DNA from: Cyrtodaria siliqua
Taxonomy: Eukaryota > Mollusca > Bivalvia > Adapedonta > Hiatellidae
DNA length: 64,000 nt
NCBI GenBank assembly: GCA_037043455.1
Contig: JAWPHD010011238.1
Span: forward strand, 21,750-85,749
Direction of reading: 5' to 3'
In this document: piece after piece, positions 35,561 through 46,839 of the stretch
Position numbering within the stretch: the stretch's first letter is position 1
Layout of the letters: the number at the start of each line of letters is the position of its first letter
The notes under the pieces: model-generated
What the model saw: the letters and a program-made list of their open reading frames with translations, nothing else
Databases searched by the model: none
Told to the model about the DNA's origin: nothing
Made by a program: the position numbers and the translations under genes

Positions 35561-36464
35561 ATTATTTAATTCAATCACGGCCTGTTATCAAGATCGTTTG
35601 CCACGGCCTTTAATCACGGCCGTCGTCTTACAATTTACGTCATCTTCTGAAGACTATTCCTAATAGGTACAAATCAAATCAAATCAATTTTTTTATTCAC
35701 TCAGTTTATAGCAGTAATGACATCATGAGATCATGAATATAGTGTAGATATATATATAATGAGGCTCAAACATGCAAACATGCACATTGTACAATGTGTA
35801 TTATAAAATATAGTATTATTAAATAGCATAAATTACGTGTAAACGGTGAGGAGAGGTACTCTAAACGTTAAATTTCTCAACATAGACGTAATAGCAGATA
35901 AAATCTACATTTGCATCTACAAGGACATAAGGTAGGACAAGGTACTAGGATCTGGAATGATAACAGGGTAATTGGGAACCCAAGGTATTAAAAATGCAAA
36001 CTTTTACTATAATATTAAGGTAAATTTATCATATTATATCTATAAAATATATTCTTATTTGCATTATTTATCTAGAAGATAAACTGGTTCAAAAATTGTT
36101 GAGATTTTAGTAATTTTATCCTATTTTGTCCTATTTTGTCATATATATTTGAACATTTGTGTGCAAGATTTTGATCCTAAAAATATAGAGAGCAGCCCGA
36201 GCACATTGTTTTCCCTATCGATTACCTTTTGTTACAAAAAAACATCTGTGCTCGAGAGTGAGATCTGTATTTCCAGAGCAAGAAACTGACTGAAAGCTGC
36301 TGAACTGAACGCAAATGTACTTTTTTGAAAGACAAGGCTTTGTTTGTGATGCTCTTAAACTCAGAACCTAACCATTGACTGTTAATGCGTTTTAATGGTT
36401 TGTATCTTAACTAGTGAGTACTGATGTTGAGACCCGATCATACCTATTTTATATTAATCGTATG
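35561..36464. other. A+T-rich spacer
   Basis: It holds a short ATCAA repeat at 35668-35690 and a TCCTATTTTGTC direct duplication near 36118-36140. No gene recognised. Confidence 0.4.
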
Positions 36465-37418
36465 AGGGCTCTGGAAATATTTTGAAAATCCACTTGCCCA
36501 AGGCAAGTGGATTTTCAAAATCCACTTGCCCTGTCCGAAATGTCACCTGCCCCAAATTTAAAAGTCACTTGCCCCAAAATCAAGCCTTTGTGAACAAACC
36601 AAATGTTTTTAGGCGCTGCGCGCCAACTTGAATATTATTCTAATGTTTGGTTATTATAAAAAACTGAAACTATACACTGTACTATACTGTGGCAATCAGA
36701 TGGAAAAAACATTTGATTATATTTATTGAAATAACACTATTATATTCTATAATATACTTTCATAAAAAGCAAATGTCGACTATATGATGATGTTCAAGAC
36801 ATATTAGTTCTTAACTACATCAACATTCATGAATGTGTTTTCAAAAGTTTCCCTTTATAGTAATTGCAAACAACATCTGCCTACTCAGCTTTAATCGTCA
36901 CCGTCAGGACACAAAAGTTATATAATTAATCGTGTCACCAAATGTGCCAAACAAAATACAAACTCGCAAACAAAGTTTGTTTTTAATAATATGTGTCAAA
37001 ATAACTTCAATAAAGCAACCCGCTGCATTCACATACCTTCCTTAATTAGTGCCAGTAATTAATTTCTACTTTATTTTTGTATGGTACAGTACTTACCGTA
37101 ATCGTTTATTAAAAATAAATTGCTTTTTGTTTACAATTTTCCAATGACCCGCGGTACCTAAGTGGGAGGGATTAAACAATCACAAAACAACACAGGTCAG
37201 ATTTATGACACTCCTGAATTACCGCTCGCTGCGAAAGCGACAGGTGGTTAATTCGTAATCAGCACACTTTATGATAAGCCGAGTTTTCGTTTGATTTTTT
37301 GTCTAAAACGGAAACGTCCAGTCGGGCAAGTGTCGGACAACCAGATTTGCGACGGACACCTGCCCGCACCCAAATTCAACTTGCCCGGGGCGTCGGGCAA
37401 CCATATTTCCGGAGCCCT
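36465..37418. mobile_element. hAT-like non-autonomous DNA element
   Basis: Terminal inverted repeats of 16 bp (36465-36480 AGGGCTCTGGAAATAT; complement of 37403-37418, 15/16) start with the AGGG...GGAAAT pattern seen in many hAT elements, where a leading C is usual. The subterminal regions repeat ACTTGCCC / GGGCAAGT motifs. A perfect 41-bp hairpin with 19-bp arms and a 3-base loop lies at 36480-36520. No transposase remains. Flanking 8-mers (36457-36464 and 37419-37426) share only GTAT, so the target duplication is decayed. The minus-strand frames at 37269-37500 are translations of the subterminal repeats. Confidence 0.75.
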
Positions 37419-38039
37419 GCGGTATAAGTGGCTGCAACCAAGGCCTTCTGTCATAGTCTAGAACATTCTTGCAACTCACCGCTGCGGGTTCAAATCCCAC
37501 TGGGAGCTCGACTCGTCAAGTGAGATCGTGTCGATCAAACAATACCGTCATATAAATTGATTTTAATGAGGTGGGGTCAAGTCATGCGTACATAAAACCA
37601 CTAGTATTCAGTAATGATTTGACTTTTAAAACCCAATTATTTAATCCCCGTTCACAATCGTTTTTTGCACTTTCATATACATGCTTTATAATTACAGTTG
37701 TGACCGCTCTTAGCATACTTTATGTATAAATGAAGTCCACACTCCAGAACTATAGGGTGTTGCAAACCCTGATATTAAGCCAAGTAACTAAATGTTTATA
37801 ACGCTAGCTTGTCTTAACAACTTTATTATATTTAAACAGCTTTATCCAATTTTATATGGTGTAATGCTGTTTTAATAGGAGAAATTATGATATTAAATAA
37901 AAGATAAATGTTTCCATGCATGTACCTTTTCATCAATATGGTTGGCAACTTATTTTCGAATGAAGGGATGGAGTAAAACATATTTTGTAATTGTTTCAGA
38001 CTGTCCCTTTTGTAGGAGCCTGTGCTCAGTTGTTGGCTC
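37419..38039. other. Spacer with a stray box-B-like motif
   Basis: GGTTCAAATCC at 37487-37497 matches box B but no box A lies at the right distance upstream. The rest is unremarkable A+T-rich DNA. Confidence 0.35.
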
Positions 38040-38172
38040 AGGTAGGCGGTTAAAATACAAAGGAATATGTTCTATAGTAAGAAAAGGGCAGGTTCCCGAA
38101 TTTCTATGTGACCTTCCGTTCCGTCTGGAACGGCTTTAAAATGTTTTGGCGAGCGATTAAACAACATTTATC
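38040..38172 (+). mobile_element. 5'-truncated SINE, tail only, copy 3
   Basis: The 3' third of the SINE family seen at 9518-9833: GGGCAGGTTCCCGAATTTCTATGTGACC, CGGCTTTAAA, GCGAGCGATTAAACAACATT, ending in ATTCAA-like repeats. The head and central domain are missing. Confidence 0.75.
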
Positions 38173-38451
38173 AAATTCAATTTAAACAATTTGAACACTA
38201 ACTTGTTTTATTGTTGCCATGAACAGTTTGTGTCCATGGAATTTGACAAAATGTTAATGCAATTTAATTATGTTTACATCATATATTTGAATTTTGATGT
38301 CGTTATGTCTTTAAAAGTTTAAATATTTCAATCCGTCAAGTTATTTCTCTTTAACTTTTAAAGAATTTCAAATTGCTAAACATCAAAGTGAAAGAAGATT
38401 TTACACCCTTTGAACATTTTGTAGATTTCCATGACTTCTGGGTAATTGAAG
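38173..38451. other. Short spacer
   Basis: No feature; a CATCAAAGTGAAAG phrase at about 38382 also occurs at 427, consistent with more distant similarity upstream of duplication copies A and B. Confidence 0.3.
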
Positions 38452-38640
38452 TTAGAGGGGTCGATGCACTATTTTCAAACATATTTATTTAAAAGGGCTT
38501 TGAAAATCTTGAAAAAAGCTGAAAGAACTATCAAAATGCCTTTAAATTAAAGGAGATATGACCTATTGAAGATTTTCAAGGACCATATATGGAGGTGGCC
38601 ATCTTTTTACCATATACGGAGTTTATTGATAAGTCATAAG
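38452..38640 (+). repeat. Solo arm of the 45-kb fold-back repeat
   Basis: TCGATGCACTATTTTCAAACATATTTATTTAAAAGGGCTTTGAAAATC, AAAAAGCTGAAAGAA.TAT.AAAATG, AAAGGAGATATGACCTATTGAA and GACCATATATGGAGG match both arms of the inverted repeat at 45137-45642. Only one arm is present here, at the upstream edge of duplication copy B. Confidence 0.75.
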
Positions 38641-39646
38641 AAAAACAACAGGAGCGATGTTTTTTTATTAACGTTGTTTTGTCATCGGCGCTTGATCTTG
38701 GATACATTTGTATTTCAAATAATGCAAGCATCTACGGTGTCCAGTTAGGGCAATCTTACCATCGCATCTTACCATCGACCATCTACATAGGTCGATGATA
38801 AGATGCGATAGTCGATGGTTTGATGCGATGGTCGATGGTAAGATGCGATGGTCGATGGTCCATCGCATCTTACCATCGCATCTTACCATCGACCATCGCA
38901 TCTTAGCAACGCATCTTACCGTCGACCATCGACCTAGATGCGATGGTCGATGGTAAGATGCGATGGTTAGATGCGATCATCTTAGCATCGCATCTTACCA
39001 TCGACCTAGGTCGGTGGTCGATGTAAGATGCGATGGTCGATGGTATGATGCGATGGGAAGATGCGATGGTCGATGGTAAATCCGATGGTCAATGGTAAGA
39101 TGCGATGGTAAGATGCGATGGTCTATGGTAAGCATCACAAATGGTTTAGATGAGTACATGTAATATGTGTTTTAAAATTTGTTAAATATACGAATGTTTA
39201 CCTCCATGTGAAAAAGCTTCATTTGATGTTTGCGAATTGGTGAAATTGCTTTGTGTATATATGTTGGCTCGTCTTGGATTTCAAGTAAACGTTCGTTTTC
39301 TCTCAAATGTGTGTAATGGAATTCTTAAAAGTGTTTGTTGAAGTCAAATTTGTCTGCATCTTGTGTATAAACCAATTCATCGAATTTGGATTTCAAATGG
39401 CCTCAACGTTGGTAAAGAAACACTTGATTTACAATAAAAAGCATTTGAAAATTACTTCTAACAAGATTTAACACATACCTTGCTGTTTGAGAGTGTAATA
39501 AAGCCATTTTATATTTATCATATTGCACTAGTGTAATAAATATACAAATAAGGCTGAGTCATCGTTTCTGTTTTTTCCGTTTAGCACGATGTGCATCGGA
39601 AATGTCTCGTCGATTTCCGTAATTATTTAAAATACATATGTACCAC

Positions 39647-39687
<41 letters not shown>

Positions 39688-41630
39688 GTCCTCTGTGTTT
39701 AGCTACAGTGAGAAGAACACAGATAGCTTACATAATATCCGATTTGAAGCGTAAACAATGCACTTATAAAACCCACTGTGTTCTCCAGGTGTTGTATTTA
39801 AGATTGCAATGCGTCGATTGACATGATTGGGCTACACTTTTTGAAAACAATATAAAGGCAGGTACCAATTGATTGTGCATGCATGGTATATTGTTCGTAA
39901 GCGTTCCACGTCAGAAGATCTTGTATCTAATATGTGAACTTGACACAAAAAGATCAAGAGCCAGTAATGTTTTGACTGTATTTGTGCAAACAGTTCTCCA
40001 TATTATGCTGAATATAAATGCTATCTTTGGTTGAAACATATGACCCGTTGATCGTTTAGTTTCAATTCGAGCAACAGGAAATATACTGACGTACAATTGT
40101 AAAAACTCATCTTGTACCAGTGTTCTTTATTACATGTCTGTCCGTAGCTACTTAGTAGGGTTTGACATTGGCTGGAAATCTGCCAGGTCTGGACAAATAC
40201 CAACAGCCGCGGTAAGATGTTTTGTCATACTAAATTTGTTAACAAATTCATTTCATTCAAGTCAATGGATGTATAAATATGTTCTGTACTTGAATGACTC
40301 ATGTAAATATAATTCAAACACTATTGACTAAAGGCACATAACATTACGTTTAACACTTAAAAAGAAGCCCAACCCCACTCCTCGACCCCGCGTTTTCTCT
40401 TCAAAAAGTCAGTGTCTGACGTATCTGTATCTTGTTTGAAAACTTTATCTGAATTATTTATCCGACAACGCCTCGTCAGTTTTCGTAACAGTAATTTATT
40501 CCAAACTGACTATTTATTTTCATCACATAAATTAAGGTGATTGTACTTTCAGCAAATAGCAAAGTTAAAAGTAGGATAAGTAAAACATCAACTAAATAGT
40601 TTTACATGAAACTTACAGTATATCACAATGATCATAAATATCATATAAAAGCTAAAATACAACACAAACAATTATGAAGATGTTTTTAAAAAGTGCACAA
40701 TACAGAGAATTTAGCAGGAATTAGAACTCATCAATATCAGACTATTTCTTATATATAACTTGCCATATATTACCTTGATATCATTGTCTAGGTTGTGCCA
40801 GCCATTAAAAAGTAAAAACATATGTATAAAGTTGTTTTATGCAACTTTTTATTAAATCACCTGTCTTGAAATCAAATAATGTGAGTAGCTTAATCTATAA
40901 ATAGAATTTGTACAGGTAGTGACTAATCAAATAACATGACTAGGTATGTAAATAACATATATATGTATGCATATTAGTTCTGCATTGACTATGAACATTG
41001 ATTTTGTTTTTTTGACTGGATTATTTGAGATTTTAATTGATAGCACCAGTTATCTAAGGGTATCAAGGTAACATATTGCAAGCTTTATTGTAAAATTAGA
41101 TTTATACTGTTGAGTTCTAATTCCTGTTGGATTCACTTTGAAGTGCTCCATTAAACCTGCTTTATTTAAATAATTTAGTTTTGAAATCAGTTTTTTGTTT
41201 CTAACTATGGTAATAAGATGATGTACTGCAGTTTCATGTAAAATATATACAAAAATGTTTGAGATATCCCACTTCGAATGTATCTTTTATTCCAGGGAAC
41301 ATAATCCTTAATAGAACATGTTTCTTATCGATGTCAACAAACGTGCACTACTAAACTATACTAGCTGCAAGTATTTGAATGTTCCCACGCATACAACCTT
41401 TTTTTACACAGAATATCTATATAATAATTTTGCAGAAATTCATTGGCTATGAGTCTGCAACCCATGGATCAAAATTAAAATCAAACGGTCTCTCCTTTTA
41501 ACTCATTGCAAATGGTAAAGGACGGAATATATTGATATAAAACATTCTCTCCTGTTCATATGTGCCTGCACCAAACATGTCAGCATCATGCACCAAAAGC
41601 TAAATAGGCCATCCAGGTAATACTTGGAAG
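38641..41630. repeat. Segmental duplication, copy B
   Basis: Collinear with copy A (2096-4170) apart from three differences: the palindromic GATGG array (38752-39133), the missing 485-bp copy-A block, and about 1 kb at 40335-41345 not present in copy A. A GA microsatellite (39652-39680) is shared. Downstream, 41640-41760 and 42180-42260 repeat a phrase (ACTGGGTATCGTTTTAAA.TTCCCAGGTAATATTTGGAA) that is also in copy C. Confidence 0.8.
38752..39133. repeat. Palindromic GATGGTCGATGGTAAGATGC array
   Basis: About 380 bp built from GATGCGATGGT, CGATGGTAA and their complements ACCATCGCATC, TTACCATCG in both orientations (roughly: minus-type 38752-38785, plus-type 38785-38860, minus-type 38860-38935, plus-type 38935-38970, minus-type 38970-39010, plus-type to 39133). 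It replaces a short non-repetitive stretch of copy A (2195-2210), so it expanded after the duplication. Confidence 0.9.
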
Positions 41631-42960
41631 TCGAGTCAAAATATTGGAAAATCACAATGACTGGGTATCGTTTTAAACTTCCCAGGTAATATTTGGAATT
41701 GTGCCAGGTCAGTGCCGTTAATCAGTCGCCATTAAAAATCAAGGTAGGATTGTGGATTTCTGTTTCGTTTACTGCGTTATTTTGTTATTATGATTTAAAT
41801 CAAGCCAAATTGTAATTTATAAATGACTTAATTGATCAACGTTTAACGGAATGACATGGTAAATAATAAAAACAGAGAAACAATTCAAGACATTTGTGAC
41901 AAGCTCTACATTTTGAAAGTCATTTTGTAAAAAAATCATTGAACCTTTTGTTTTATCTCGTTCGAAGACATTTTCCATCTATTTAGCGTAGATAAAATAT
42001 TTATCTCACAGTTTCTTGCAAGGCATTTGTGACGGACATACATTACATTTAGGTTTCTATTATCAATGTAAACAAAGTGCAAAACAAAATGCAAATGCTT
42101 GGGGAACGTATTTGAATGTACCCGTGAACAAACCATATTTCGATGCATATTATATGTAAGAGGATTTTTAATATATTCATAAATGACTGGGTATCGTTTT
42201 AAATTTCCCAGGTAATATTTGGAAGTGTGTCAGGCATTAAAATGTCAAGGTAGGAATTTGTATTCTTGTTATATTTATTTAAATAAAAACTTCGTTGAAA
42301 TTAAATTAAATTAAACTTTAAATTAAAGTTGTAGCTGTTTTATATAGGCAGCAGTTGAGGACGTTTGTGACAAGCCTTAACTTTTGTTAAGATATAGTTG
42401 AATTTAATACTTGCATGTGAATGCGGTATACAGATCTCAAATCAGATGTTGAAGGAGCTATACAGTTTACATTGTTTTAGTCAAGGCTAAGAGAGAAATA
42501 ACAAAGCATTAGTGTGACGTTTTCCTTGAACAACGCCCAAATCATCAAAAAGCTCAAGAACATGTTTAGGAGAAATGTTGTTGTTTTTGTAACTTTTTAT
42601 TTATTTTTCTATTCCTAACAATGTTGTTGTTGAGTTCTACATATAAACATGCATCTAGTGAATATATTATCGTGTTATTTTTTTTTCTTCTAAATGTACA
42701 ATCTGTAAAGCGAGATATTATATTGCCCTCTATACAGGGGAGATAACATGAATAGCATTAATGTTTAGCTTTACAACAGTTACCTTTTACAAATTTTAGA
42801 GCATGTCATGTTGCAATAGCTTTTTATGTTTAACATAGAAACTCAATGAAAAACATATAAAGTGATATTATAAAGGGAGAAATAATAGTGTGCACTAATG
42901 GAGTTAATGGAGAACTTATATACAAAGTGGGAATCTTAATATACATAAAATAACAGATGT
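41631..42960. other. Spacer with small duplicated phrases
   Basis: It contains the repeated CCCAGGTAATATTTGGAA blocks described with copy B; each is followed by CAAGGTAGGA, which looks like an exon/donor junction (CAAG/GTAGGA), but no consistent reading frame crosses them. The remainder is A+T-rich without features; the minus-strand frame 42148-41936 is unrecognised. Confidence 0.3.
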
Positions 42961-43042
42961 TGGATTCATCAAGTCCAAACTAAGATATTTTTTGAAATCA
43001 GGTCCACCAGGTTTTATTTTTTGTGATATTTTTTTACATTTT

Positions 43043-44712
43043 TTATAATAAAATCATGTATTTTCCCCATTGCTTTTCAAAAATGTCTTGTTTCATATTT
43101 TTGCAGGCTATACATTTCTCAACGTTAATCAGTATTTGAATATAGCTTTTACAAACTGTTAAAGTAGGATTAGTGTTTTTTAAATTTTTGATTGAATATA
43201 AATTTTCTGGCAGTAAGGAGGAGATTATTTAAAACAATATCATACTTATCATTTCCAAAGATGATGTCAGTTACCGACCCTACTGTATTCATATCCTTAC
43301 ATTTATTATGGAAGAAATATGCAAGTGCTTGCCAAAAATCTTTTACTACATTACATTCATAGAATAGGTGTTTTATTGTTTCTATATCTACATTGCAAAA
43401 AGAGCAAAGGTCTGTATTAGAAATATTCATTTTTTTAAGTAACTAGTTTTTTCCCAAAATTCTATGATTTATTCTGAATTGCAACCATTGCAGATTTGAG
43501 TCTTTTGTCGATTTGAAAGGTAGATAAAATAATTTAGACCAGTATATATTTTGTGTAATATGCAAATCATTTATCCATTTTCTTGCTAACTCTGTTGCAG
43601 TTGTATTGGATAGCATTGCATCATAAATGGATCTGCATCCTTTTTCATCTTTAAGAATTATTCCTATATGAAGCGGTATTATAGGAGTTGGACTATTGCT
43701 CGAGAAATGGGGGAAGTTAAATTTATTTAGATAACTTCTGACTGATGCCACTATTCCTTCATATTCTAAAAAATTGGTTTGAATATTAAATATTTGTCTA
43801 AATTCCATTAGTGTCAATAAATTTCCGTTACGGTTCATAATGTCATTTATGAAAGTTACTCCTCCTGAATACCAATGTTTTAAAAAAAATGGAAGTTTGT
43901 CCGACCTTAATATGTGGATTATACCATAAAGGGACACAATGAAATTTGCTCCTAGATTTAGGGATCTGAACTACATGCGAACAGTTTATAGCTGATAAAG
44001 ATATCTTTCCAGAATGGATTATGTACTTTATTTATATGTCTAGATATATGATCAGCACCAAACATGAGAAGTTTAGAGAACATGCATACAATTCATTGAA
44101 AATATTCAGAGATTTTTTTTTTGTTTGATAGTAATCTTCTGATCCAAGTAAGTTTGAGTGAAATAAAGAATATGTCCAAATCCAACATTCGAAGACCACC
44201 TTGTGAGTAATTAAGACAGATAGTAGATCTTTTAACCTTATCAGGTTTTACATCCGACAAAAAGTTAAAAAAGAGTTTCTTTAATTCTTGAATCTTCTCT
44301 GGCTTCGGATTTGGTAAAGTTAAAATAAGATGGTTTATTTTGGACATAGCTAAGCTCTTTATTACTGTAATTTTTCAAATAGGTGTTAGTATTCTTTTAG
44401 ACCAATTTATTAATAGTTTTTTTACGTCCAAGATTTTTTCTTCGTAGTTAATGTCTAACATTGTTTTAAGATCAACAGAAAATGTTATGCCCAACACTGT
44501 AAATTCATTACCCCATGATAATTCATAGTCTTCACATATTTTAGTATTACTTTTTTTCATTGAACCTATCCATATGACTTTAGTTTTATCCATATTAATA
44601 TTAAGGCCAGACATTTCTGCATACAATTTTAACACATTAAGGGATTCTCTGAACCATCTAACATTAAAGATGTATCATCTGCATATTGTGCTATCAAATG
44701 TTCTGTGGACCC
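43043..44712 (-). pseudogene. L1/Tx1-like LINE, 5'-truncated ORF2
   Basis: The minus strand encodes, in order, the RT catalytic motif YADDT (complement of 44671-44685), the thumb region (LKLYAEMSGLNINMDKTKVIWIGS in segments, then LSWGNEFTVLGITFS; 44635-44375), LNYSQGGLRMLDLD and SLKLTWIRRLL (44347-44093), LPLHIGII-type and WINDLHITQNIYWSKLF regions (43937-43443), and the post-RT zinc motif CSFCNVDIETIKHLFYEC (43410-43357). It ends near IAC.N.KQDIFEKQWGKY at stop 43045-43043. That order matches L1-group proteins of the Tx1 type. Frameshifts near 44640, 44350, 44000 and 43435 break it. The endonuclease and the first RT blocks are absent, consistent with 5' truncation. About 80 bp of 3' untranslated sequence follows. 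Confidence 0.85.
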
Positions 44713-45136
44713 GTATCAAATGTTCTGTGGAGAAATGTTAACAAATGTATACGCATAATTGTTTAGTTTAAAAATTATTGTTTAAACGTGCATGTTTAAT
44801 TTAAACACTGCTGTTTAAACTTGCTCCGCCAAAGTTGTCTGAGCTTTATTGAGATCCCCCGGTTGTGAATACAATGCCTAAATATGAAAGTAAATCTATT
44901 TCGATCGTGTCAAAATAAGATGTCTATGCATTAATCCCGCAATAAATAGTGTGTCATAATAAAGTAATTATTATACAGCCATACAATTTGAAAAGAAGAA
45001 TAGTGTAATGTAAACACAACGACATTTAGTGACCACCTATAATAATGAGTGTACGAAACCTTTTTGTTATGTTTTCATGTGTAAATATCATGTTTAAAAT
45101 CTAGCTATTTATGGAAAAAAGTGCATTACTATTAAA
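44713..45136. other. A+T-rich spacer
   Basis: It holds repeated TGTTTAAAC-like phrases at 44770-44820 and otherwise nothing recognised. Confidence 0.35.
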
Positions 45137-45642
45137 GGGTTGATGCACTGTTTTCAAACATGGTTTATTTTAAAGGGCTCTGAAAAACCTGAAAAAAGCT
45201 GAAAGAATTACCAAATTTCCATGAAAAATAAAGGAGATATAATAATGACCTATTGAAAGTTTGCAAAAGACAGAAATGGAGCCGACCATCTTGGAACGAT
45301 GACTTCATCGCGTATTTTTACCATATATGGCATATTGACATGTCTTTTAAAGGAAAAAAATCACTGCAAATGAAAAATAAGCATACAATTTATACATTTT
45401 ACATCTGTATATTTTTTTAATCAATTTGCAGTGATTTTCTTTGTTTTAGAATGAATTTGGTCAATATGCCATATATGATAAAAGGGTGCGATGACGTCTT
45501 CGTTCCAAGATGGTCGCCTCCATATATGGTCCTTGCAAATTTTCGAATCACCTGTATTTTTAATGGCATTTTTATAATTCTTTCAGCTTTTTCAGATTTT
45601 CAAAGCCCTTTTAAATAAATATGTTTAAAATAGTGCATCAAC
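45137..45642. mobile_element. Fold-back element, ~240-bp arms
   Basis: The left arm (GGGTTGATGCACTGTTTTCAAACATG..., GGGCTCTGAAAAACCTGAAAAA, TATTGAAAGTTTGCAAA, CGACCATCTTGGAACGATGACTTCATCGCG, ACCATATATGGCATATTGAC, AATCACTGCAAAT) is mirrored by the right arm. The centre is near 45390. A further partial arm in the right-arm orientation continues at 45640-45805. No coding capacity. Confidence 0.85.
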
Positions 45643-45805
45643 GCGATGACGCCATCGTTCCATGATAGCCGCCTCCATTTATGTTCTTTGCAAAATTTCA
45701 ATAGGTCATATCTCTTTTATTTTTGACGACATCTTGATAATTCTTTCAGCTTTTTCCAAGTCTTTCCAAGCACTTCTAAATAAATTATGTTTGAAAATAT
45801 TTCAA
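45643..45805. repeat. Third, partial arm of the fold-back family
   Basis: ATGACGCCATCGTTCCATGATAG.CGCCTCCAT.TATG, CAATAGGTCATATCTC, TAATTCTTTCAGCTTTTTC and AAATTATGTTTGAAAAT repeat the right arm that precedes it, so two same-orientation arms lie in tandem. Confidence 0.75.
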
Positions 45806-45993
45806 TTATTACCGTTTTCAGCCATATGCGATCGCTCATAGACCGGATACATCGTTTTAGCGTACCACGCGGATGTTACCATATTTTTCAATGGAACATC
45901 CTGTAAACATAGCAGCCTGATTACCTTGACCTCCGAGATAATATATAGTGCCCCAATAATAGCGTAAACAATGGGGTTATTGTTGTTAGAATC

Positions 45994-46134
45994 GAAATAA
46001 TAAATACGTACCTGTATTTTATCGGTGAATAAAATACAGTTAGGAGTTCGGATGCGTAGTAATTAATTACTCGCATCCGAACTCCTAACTGTATTTTATT
46101 CACCGATGAAACACAGGTACATATTTATTATTTC
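45994..46134. repeat. 141-bp near-perfect palindrome
   Basis: Arms of about 68 bp meet at AATTAATT (46061-46068) with no real loop. Only about three mismatches and one single-base indel separate them. The core GGAGTTCGGATGCG / CGCATCCGAACTCC is perfect and G+C-richer than the surroundings. Confidence 0.95.
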
Positions 46135-46139
46135 TTAAT

Positions 46140-46545
46140 TAATTAGTGAGAATATATAATATTTTGCAGATTCTGTGAACATCTGACATTGAGAATATTT
46201 TATATTTGAGGACATGTTTTGTTAGAATCTTCAACTTGAGAATGATTTGAGAACTTTATTTGAGAACTGTTATCTTTTGTAACATGTTTTATGAGAATCT
46301 TAAATTTAAGAACTATTGGAGAACATTATTTGAAAATTGTAATCGTTTTGTTGAGATTATTGAACTTGAGTTTAGAAATGTGAGCAAAGGTATTCAAATA
46401 ATTGAGAATATGGGACATCTGATCATGAGAGTATCATACTGTACAGTTAGCTTGAACTATTTGAGAACATCTTAGAGCTTTATTATAATAGTTGACAATA
46501 TTTGAGAACTTAAATAGTATGTTGAGATTAAAGTGAGTAACATAT
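46140..46545 (+). repeat. Degenerate TTGAGAA(C/T) array
   Basis: More than fifteen TTGAGAA or TGAGAAT phrases occur in about 400 bp at irregular 15-40 bp spacing, with TTTATTTGAGAACTGT repeated at 46256 and similar at 46327. The 71-codon frame at 46260-46475 is a translation of this array. Confidence 0.6.
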
Positions 46546-46839
46546 AATACGAATCATTTCGCCAATAACAATCATACAAATTCATATCTTTAATATTAAC
46601 TATAGGAACAACTCAAAACCGTTTGATTACTCATGATTTTGCCATTCAGAACGCATTACTTTGATTTCTTCTTAGAAGATTGTAACCATAATTTATGTTG
46701 AGAGATTACTTAGTAGACAATAAGGTTGTTCAACTCAATATTTATCACGTATACTTTTTATGTCACTTACTAAAAACTATGTAATGCCAAAACTGATAGA
46801 ACATAAATAGGTCAGTCAATGGCGGTTTTTAGATTGGAG
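46546..46839. other. Short spacer
   Basis: No feature seen. Confidence 0.3.

Noticed and set aside
37487..37497. GGTTCAAATCC, a perfect box B
   Set aside because: No recognisable box A upstream and no acceptor stem, so not called as a tRNA or SINE.
38668..38901. 77-codon minus-strand frame rich in MVRCDGKMRW repeats
   Set aside because: It is the translation of the GATGG palindromic array.
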